From Chenopodium formosanum (lineage: Eukaryota > Streptophyta > Magnoliopsida > Caryophyllales > Amaranthaceae), in NCBI GenBank assembly GCA_024500155.1, contig CM044869.1:31928501-31992500 (forward strand): DNA of 64,000 nucleotides, read 5' to 3'. Made by a program: the position numbers and the translations under genes. The stretch's first letter is position 1. Every line of letters starts with the position of its first letter. Below are positions 56,792 to 64,000 of the stretch, in pieces. The notes beneath the pieces are model-generated. The model did no database searches, was not told the DNA's origin, and saw nothing but the letters and a program-made list of their open reading frames with translations.

Positions 56792-57186
56792 CCCAACTTG
56801 GGTTATTGGGAAAAGAACTTGAGTAAGAGTTGGAAAATGCATCACTAGTAGTGAAAACCTTTGAACTCAAGAGTTGAAAAAGGCATCACCATTGTGAAAA
56901 CCTTTGAACTCAATTACTCGGGTTTCGGTCGGGCCTTGCTAACTCCAATGCATTGGACCTAGTCGGTGTTCGAGTTGTGGGTGGAATTCCGTTGGAGGTC
57001 GTCGTATTTTCGAGGCTAGCTTTCGAAGTAAGAGCCCCTCGAGGTCGGGCGAAGCACGCGTCAAAGGTATAATTATAATCTTAATCTTGTCATTAAGTTA
57101 ATTATGTTTATGGTTTTATTTATTGCGAGTGCGGTCTTGGTTTTAGGTTTGTTTCCGCGGTGAGTCGAACTCACCAAACCCCAACA

Positions 57187-57201
57187 GCGGTATCGGAGCC
57201 T
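57187..57201 (+). promoter_or_regulatory. Primer-binding site, Copia copy 3
   Basis: GCGGTATCGGAGCCT directly after the LTR; initiator-Met tRNA type. Confidence 0.75.
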
Positions 57202-59912
57202 CGCTTGTTTATTTTAAAATTATATTATTTTTCAAGGTGTTTGTATGGCTTAATTTTTCTGGTTTTAAGTTGCTAATTAGATTAGTAGCTCGTTTTATTA
57301 ATTTTAATCCCGTATTAGAGCTGACTTCAACTCCCGAACCCAGATTTCTACCTAAAAATAGTGAATTTTGGGTGGAAAAGGCGTTCTGGAAATGGTTTTT
57401 CCCTTTCAGAACTCTGTTTTTAGCCAAAAAACGACCAGAAATGCACTTTTCGAGGGATTTTTCGTTTTGACGAAAAATTTTAAGTCTTTCTAACCTTGAA
57501 AATTAATTGCATATTTAAAGTGGTTATGTAATTGGTTCAATACATATTTTATATGCAATTTTAAACCTCTTTAGACACTTGGTAGTAATTTGTGTTTGAA
57601 AGCTTGGTTATATTTTTTCACATAATTGCAAATTAATTGCATTAAGTGTGAAATTGTTGTTCTTTGAGGCTTCTAAGTACTAAAGATTCAATCTTTAATT
57701 ATGTTAAGTGATTGAAATTTTAAAGTTACTAAATTCCATGAATTTTGTTGAACTTTGTTGATTTAATCATTTCTAAGTTGATTGGAATCATAAAGTTTGA
57801 AACTTGTGATAGAAAATTGTTTATCTTCATATTGGAAGATATAATTTTTTCAAGGATTCACAAGTATTAAAGTTGGAATCTTTATTGAACTTATGTTCAC
57901 TTTTTCCAAACTCCCTTTTACTTTGTCAAAATCTCAAGATTAATTTAAATTGATTAAATTAATAGTGAGAAATTGCCTTATTTTGTTGCACCAAGTTAAA
58001 CCAATTTTATTAAAGAATGGTTCTTGGAAATAATTTTGGTTATATGCACTTGGATGAATTTATTTAAGTTGGACTTGTTATATTTTCATTTTTCCTCAAA
58101 ATTAATTGATTCTAAAATTAATTTAGAATTGATTAAGAATGTCACACAAAATCGGGAATTTTTCCCGAGGCATGAGCATACAAATCGAGGCCAACCCACA
58201 TGAGACTGCCGAGGCTGCTGGGAGCCTCAAGTGGTGTGTGCGTGCGAGGTGTGGGCATGGGGGCAGCAGGCTGTGCGTGCTTTGCGTGTGTGCTAAGTGG
58301 CTACTGCTCGCTGCCAGCAGCATGGTGCACTAGCCAGCAACAAGCAGCAGCACGGTGCAGCAGCAGCATGGTGCTGTGCGTGCTGCTACGCTAGGCTGGT
58401 CGTGGCTGGTGCGAGCAGGAGCTCGTGTGTGGCTTGGTGCGGCTGTGGTGTGCGCGGGATGTGCTGCGAAGCTTGTGACATGGTGCGCATAGCTAGCAAG
58501 CTTGTGCGACCTCGTGGCTTGTGTTCTTGCACGCCCCGTAGAAGAGTCGACGCGTATCCGGTATTCTAAGCTATGGGTGTGACGCTTAGCATGAGTCACG
58601 GCTATGCGTACCTCCCCTTAATTAGCACATATACCTCGGTTTTAAGGCGATATTATTTTGCATTTTAGCCGTTTTATTTATTTTAATTAATCTTATTTAT
58701 TTTAATTAAAATTTCGAAGGCTAGGCCTCGGTTTTGAGCGGCGTTGGCAAAATTTAATTTTGGCAAATTTTGGGTTTTACCGGCTTAATTAATTGGATTA
58801 ATTAAGTTGGATGCGGAATTTAGTGGGAGCTTCAAATATTAATTGCGCTTATTTACATAATCGGTTAAAACAACTTTGACTAGTTTTAATTAGGCGTGTT
58901 AATTGGATTAACCACCTAGATTAGTTACTAGTTATCGCGTGTTTATGCATTGTTACTTGTTGTTGTAAATTGCATGGGCCATTCACAAATAGTTAATGGT
59001 TGAATGGAATGTATATTCTCTCACAGGTTTAATAAAATGGCAACTAGTGGGGCTCGATTAGGATAGAAAATATGGACTGCGATCCATGATGTATTTTTGT
59101 AAATCTAAATACGGTCTGCGTACCGTTGAGTATTTTTGTACCTTAATATTTAGATTAGTCCTAATCCTAGATACTAGTAGTTGCGTAATTTTGGTCAAGT
59201 CTTGAAGATGGAGGTTCTTGGAAGACGAAGCCATGAAGTTGCAAAAGAAGACCTTTTGAAGACTTGAAGAATTCAAGCGGTCATGCTAGTTGCCAAATAT
59301 GCATCAAAATACTTATGCTTTACGTATTTATGATCATTTATATATGAATTATATGTTAGATGCATGTTAAGGATTTCGAATGTTGTGATGATTAATTAAG
59401 TTTACTTAAATCAACCAACATAGAAACCCTAGGTCCTTAAATATTGAGTAAAATTGTCATTCCAAAACAACACTTATTGACCTATTGAGAGTAGTGATGG
59501 GCTACGCCAAAGCGAGCTATCACTATTACTCCCTAGACTCATAAGGTATACCGGGTATGCAAGTTGGATTTGGTTGTACTCAACGATATGAGTGATGGAG
59601 TCCTAACATGTCGTGGCAAAGTGAATAAATTGTTGAGAGAGCATTAGATGCAGCGATTTATTCAACCAAGAGTGGCTTGGAGCCATTAGCAAAGTGTTGC
59701 TTACCTTGGGAGATTGAGTGCTAAGATAAGCCAAAGCATGCTTAGTCACTCTTTGTTTCCTTGGATCTTGGAATCGACTTATTTTCACAAAATATGGACA
59801 ATTTTATGTGTAAATAAGACGTTAAATAAGTTTGAAATATGCATGAATTAAATTTTATCTTATTTAAGCATCATGAATAGTTTTTCATTAAAATTCTTTC
59901 AATTGTAGAATC
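57202..59912 (+). other. Copia copy 3 leader with GC-rich cassette
   Basis: Untranslated leader, collinear with copy 2. 58140-58620 is a GC-rich, 'gcagcagcatggtgc'-type cassette that aligns only loosely with the copy 2 cassette, although its borders are the same. No gene. Confidence 0.65.
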
Positions 59913-60866
59913 ATGTCTTCAAGTAACTCAAACAACTAGTTTTCATTGCGCTCAATTCTCGACAAGGAGATGTTGAGTGGGCCAAATTTTCTTGAATGGC
60001 AATGAAATTTGCAAATTGTTCTCATGCAAGAGCAAAAGGAATATGTCCTTGATGAGGAAATGCCTGACGCTCCTAATGAGGAGGTGACTCAGGCTGCCCT
60101 AAACCGATGGCAATGGGCCAATCGGGATGTCAAATGCATCATGTTGGCCATAATGTCTCCTGAGCTTCAAAAGACTTTCTTTGAGAAGGAGACAACTTTT
60201 GAGATCATTTTTGAGCTGTAGAATATGTTCCAAGAGCAGGCCCGAACTGAGAGGTTTAAAACCCACAGACAGATCCTTGAGAGCAAGCTCAAGAGAGGAG
60301 AGTCAGTCAGCCCACATGTACTCAAAATGATAGGATTATTTGAGAACATGGGAAGGCTTGATGCAAGGTATTCAACCGAGATGCCAATTGACATCATTCT
60401 CCACTCACTGCACAAAGGCTATGATCAGTTCAAGATGAACTATAATATGCATAGCATGGAGAAAACCCTCACTGAGCTTCATGGTATGTTGAAGCAAGCC
60501 GAGAAAACGCTCAAGGATGAGGGAAAACATGATATGATCATGGTCAAAAAGGGAAAACCGTTCAAACGCACGGGCAAAAAGAAGAAAGGCTTCAAGGGGA
60601 AAGGTAAGAAGAACTTTCCGCCTAAGCCGAAAGCTACCAAGGACAACAAGGAAAAGAAGGTAGCATCTTCTAAATCTGATTCCGAATGCTTCTATTGTAA
60701 GAAGAAGGGACATTGGAAGAGTGATTGCCTCAAATTCAAGGAAGATAAGAAGAACGGAACCGTTGCTTCTAAATCAGGTATATTTGTTATAAACTTGAAC
60801 TTCACTAGCTTAACATCATGGGTATTAGATACCGAATGTGGCTCACACCTTTGTTCCAATTCCTAG
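59913..60866 (+). pseudogene. Copia gag-protease start of copy 3 (in-frame stops)
   Basis: The start ATGTCTTCAAGTAAC at 59913 has a stop after eight codons (SNSNN then TAG), another in 'EWQ-NLQ' and one near 60219 ('FEL-NMF'). The rest matches copy 2 gag: 'ALNRWQWANRDVKCIML', 'LHKGYDQFKMNY', and the zinc knuckle CFYCKKKGHWKSDC. In the protease motif 'WVLDTECGSHLCSN' the conserved Gly of D-T-G is Glu. A stop at about 60864 ends this stretch. Confidence 0.9.
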
Positions 60867-62168
60867 GGTCTAAGGAACGTTAGGAAGCTAGCGAAGGAAG
60901 AGGTTGAACTCCGGGTCGGTAATGGAGCCAGAATTGCAGCCGTATCCGTAGGAACTCTCAGTTTGTCTTTTCCCTCTGAGCTTGTTTTGGAACTTGAAAG
61001 TTGTTACTATGTTCCCAACATTACCAAAAAAAATATTTCAATTTCGGCGTTGGACACCAAAGGTTTTGAATTTCGAGTAAAAGACAGTAAATGTTTGTTT
61101 TATCTCGATAATGTTTTATATGGTATTGTACATTCTGAAAATGGTCTTTATGTGCTTTCTTTAGACAAACAAGTTTATAATGTGAATAATACTACCAAAA
61201 GAGATAATACCATGGAGTCAAATCAAACTTACTTGTGGCATTGTCGTCTTGGCAACATTAACATCAAACGCATCAAGAAGCTTCTACAAGAAAGCGTTCT
61301 TGACTCTTTCGATTTAGAATCTTTTGAGAATTGCGAAGGATGTTTATTAGGCAAGATGATAAAGAAGCCATTCTCCAAGTTGGGAGAAAGAGCAGGTGAC
61401 TTATTAGGTCTAATATATACAGATGTATGTGGACCAATGAGCTTCGCCACAAGAAATGGACATCGATATTTCATCACCTTCACGGACGACTATAGTAGAT
61501 ATGGCTATGTCTACCTCATGTCGCATAAATCTGAATCGTTTGACAAGTTCAAAGAATTCCAGAGTGAAGTTGAAAATCAGCTTGGCAAGAAAATCAAAGC
61601 CTTTCGATCGGATCGAGGTGGTGAATACTTGAGCCAAGAATTCGATGACCATCTGAAAGATCATGGTATACTTTCAAAACTGACACCTCCGGGAACTCCA
61701 CAATGGAACGGAGTATCCAAACGGAGAAATCGAACCTTGTTAGACATGGTACGATCAACCATGGGTCTTAGTGATCTTCCTATCTCTTTCTGGGGACACA
61801 CACTTTTAACTGTGGCACTAACACTGAACCGTGCTCCATCGAAAGTTTTAGAAAAGACTTCATACGAGTTATGGACGAAGAAACCTCCTAGGTTGTCTTT
61901 TCTAAAGATATGGGGATGCGAAGCATATGTCAAGAAATTGATTTTTGACAAACTTCATCCCAAATCTGATAAGGTTTACTTTGTGGGCTACCTAAAAGAA
62001 ACCAAAGGGTATTACTTCTACGACAAATCAGAGAACAAAGTGTTTGTTGCTCGTGATGGTTTCTTTTTGGAGGAGTATCTTTCCAAAATGACATGTGGGA
62101 GGAAAATCAAACTAGACGAAGTTCGTGAGGATGAGCAAAAAAGTCAGAATGACAGTCAAAGTGCTTAA
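60867..62168 (+). pseudogene. Copia protease end and integrase of copy 3
   Basis: Collinear with copy 2 and largely open (401 codons from 60963). The order is protease tail ('CYYVPNITKKNISIS'), GAG_pre-integrase ('YLWHCRLGNI', 'CEGCLLGK'), then integrase with Asp in 'GLIYTDVCGP' and Asp in 'FRSDRGGEY'. The catalytic Glu is replaced by Lys ('QWNGVSKRRNRTL', ~61715), so strand transfer should be abolished. Ends at a TAA at 62166. Confidence 0.9.
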
Positions 62169-62279
62169 ATAGCATCTGTTGGAAAAAGACAAAGTGATCA
62201 AAATATGCAAAGTCGAATCGACAATGCAAATGCTCAGTCCATTACCCTACGTAGGTCTCAAAGGCCGAGATCTCAACCT

Positions 62280-62930
62280 GATAGATATCTTAGTTTAGTA
62301 TTAACCGAGAATTAGGACATCCTGATCATGGATGGAGATGAACCGGAAACCTACAAGCAAGCGATGGCAAACACCGACTCTGCTAAATGGAAAGAGGCCA
62401 TGAGATCTGAAATGGATTCCATGTTTGAAAATCAAGTCTGGGACTTGGTTAACTTACCCGAAGGCTACACACCTATCGAACGTAAGTGGATTTTCAAGTT
62501 GAAAATCGATAAAGATGGAAATGTATTCATTTACAAAGCTAGATTAGTAGCAAAAGGTTATAGGCAAGTTCATGGTATTGAATACGATGAAACCTTTTCT
62601 CTAGTCGCAATGCTTAAATCCGTTCGGATCCTCCTAGCGACTGCTGCATATTACAACTATGAAATATGGAGGATGGACGTCAAAACCGCCTTCCTAAATG
62701 GTATTTTGGAAGAAACTGTGTATATGACACAGCCTGAAGGTTTTGTCGACCAAAACAACGTTGGAAAGGTATGCAAGCTTATGAAGTCCGTTTATAGATT
62801 AAAGCAAGTAAGCAGAAGTTGGATTCCACGATTCGATGAAGCCATCAGTAAGTTTGGTTTTATCAAGAATCCAGATGAATCTTGTGTTTACAAGAAGGTC
62901 AGTGGGAGTGACATCGCCTTCTAGTCTTAT
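62280..62930 (+). pseudogene. Copia reverse transcriptase, first part, of copy 3
   Basis: 'ETYKQAMANTDSAKWKEAM', 'ERKWIFKLKIDKDGNV', 'RMDVKTAFLNGILEETVYM' and 'KVCKLMKSVYRLKQ' form the N-terminal and palm parts of a Copia RT. A one-base loss at about 62922 relative to copy 2 ('gccttctagtc' against 'gccttcctagtc') creates the stop just before the YVDD-equivalent. Confidence 0.9.
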
Positions 62931-63912
62931 GCATTGATGACATATTAATCATTGGGAACAACATTCCGTTATTAGAGTCTGTAAAGGCTTGGCTCGGAAA
63001 ATGTTTTTCAATGAAAGACTTGGGAGAGGCTAGGTACATACTAGTCATCAAGATCTATAGGGATAGATCGAAAAGGATGATAGGATTGAGTCAAAGTACT
63101 TATATTGATAAGGTACTAGCTCGTTTCCAAATGGAAGGGGCCAAGAGAGGTCACCTACCCATGTCTCATGGCATAACCGTAAGCAAGAAGCGGTGTCCTA
63201 AGACACCTGATGAGCGAGAAAGGATGAATCAGATTCCATATGTTCGCTAATTAGATCGATCATGTATGCCATGATATGTACTAGGCCAGATGTTTCGTAT
63301 GCCTTGAGCGCTACGAGCCGATACCAATTAGACCCAGGAGAGGCGCATTGGACTGAGGCCAAGAATATCCTAAAGTACCTGAAAAGGAACAAGGATAAAT
63401 TCCTGGTCTATGGTGGCAGAGATGAATTAGTTGTTGAGGGTTATACCGACGCAAGCTTCCAAACAGACAGAGACGACTTCAAGTCACAGTCTGGGTACAT
63501 ATTCTGTCTCAATGGAGGAGCGTTTAGTTGTAAGAGTGCTAAGCAAAGCACAACTGCAGATTCTACAACTGAAGCCAAATACTTGGCAGCATCTGAGGCA
63601 GCTAAGGAGGCACTTTGGATTCGCAAGTTCATTGGTGAACTTGGTGTTGTACCCTCCATCGAGGGACCAATAGACCTCTATTATGACAATAATGGAGCTA
63701 TTGCTCAGGCCAGAGAGCCAAGAGATTATCAGAAGGTCAAACATGTCAAGCGGCGGTTTCACATGATTCGAGAATGGAAATCAGAAGGTGAAATCAGAAT
63801 TTGTAAAGTTGGAACGGATGACAATGTAACCGATCCACTGACTAAATTGTTGCCTCAAGTGAAGCACAACAAGCACGTTGAGGCAATGGGAATCAAGAAC
63901 ATCGGAGATTAG
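62922..63912 (+). pseudogene. Copia RT C-terminus and RNase H of copy 3
   Basis: In the shifted frame the active-site motif reads 'LCIDDILI' instead of YVDDIL. Then come 'CFSMKDLGEARYIL', a stop at 63248 ('YVR-LDRS'), and 'ICTRPDVSYALS'. The RNase H follows, with 'EGYTDASFQ', 'STTEAKYLAASEAAKEALW' and 'LYYDNNGAIAQ' (Asp, Glu, Asp all present) and 'RRFHMIREW'. The polyprotein ends with a TAG at 63910-63912. Confidence 0.9.
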
Positions 63913-64000
63913 CTTTGATTTCCTCATTTTAGTGTTTTAATTAATTTTGGACAATTTTAGTGTAAACACTATGATGAACCATTCAGTTTTGGAGTAATTA
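63913..64000 (+). other. Copia copy 3 tail before 3' LTR
   Basis: Non-coding; the polypurine tract and 3' LTR expected next are beyond the window. Confidence 0.6.

Larger units (their letters stand above)
55794..57186 (+). mobile_element. Copia copy 3, 5' LTR (complete)
   Basis: 1393 bp, TGAAAGGAATAG...CCCCAACA. The GC-rich block at about 56190-56530 consists of imperfect tandem units built on 'gctagcagcccgcac'. The flanks are conserved with the other LTRs. The 3' LTR lies beyond the window. Confidence 0.9.

Overview
This is a stretch of plant nuclear DNA, most likely from a eudicot with a repeat-rich genome. It holds one intact, intron-rich nuclear gene with GT-AG introns. Almost everything else is nested LTR retrotransposons (Copia and Gypsy), a LINE, Mutator-like, CACTA and hAT-like DNA elements and their remnants. 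I saw no tRNA, rRNA, CRISPR array or bacterial operon. The species cannot be fixed from the sequence alone.

Layout. 1-13979 is a large, nearly perfect inverted repeat (arms 1-3791 and 10945-13979, the left arm probably continuing past the window edge). The arms carry Mutator-like termini and a ~2 kb LTR. The space between them holds a truncated CACTA-like end (3838-5270), a decayed Gypsy element on the minus strand (gag, protease and RT pieces plus an LTR, 5274-9025), a 69-bp minisatellite (9889-10505) and a polypurine tract just before an LTR (10880-10894). 13730-17094 is a Mutator-like element with an 8-9 bp target-site duplication. It was later filled with a Copia LTR fragment and a minus-strand LTR. 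17229-17520 is a broken first exon of a photolyase/cryptochrome-family gene.

18079-38029 is the one convincing host gene: 13 exons, 591 codons, encoding a TOC64/OEP64-type protein. It has an N-terminal membrane anchor, an amidase-like domain lacking the catalytic serine, and three C-terminal TPRs. By family it is a docking receptor for chaperone-bound preproteins at the chloroplast (or, for the paralogue OM64, mitochondrial) outer membrane. Its introns carry a LINE, an hAT-like element, a Mutator-like element and a possible MITE. A short Mutator-like MITE lies 3' of the gene.

40283-64000 is dominated by one Copia family present as three tandemly placed or nested copies: a gag-only derivative (40283 onwards), a decayed gag-pol copy with a truncated 5' LTR (49148-55793), and a younger copy (55794 to beyond the window) that starts abruptly inside the pol gene of the second. 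The LTRs and 5' leaders of this family contain GC-rich, rapidly changing, tandemly repeated cassettes. Between copies 1 and 2 lies a ~3.4 kb AT-rich LTR-like segment with an internal 631-bp tandem duplication, and a short unrecognised promoter-plus-reading-frame segment (48639-49147).

I found no previously undescribed multi-gene system. The points most worth a second look are the giant inverted repeat and its repair scars, the hypervariable GC cassettes of the Copia family with its gag-only derivative, the 23-codon-periodic minisatellite, and the unrecognised segment near 48.7 kb.
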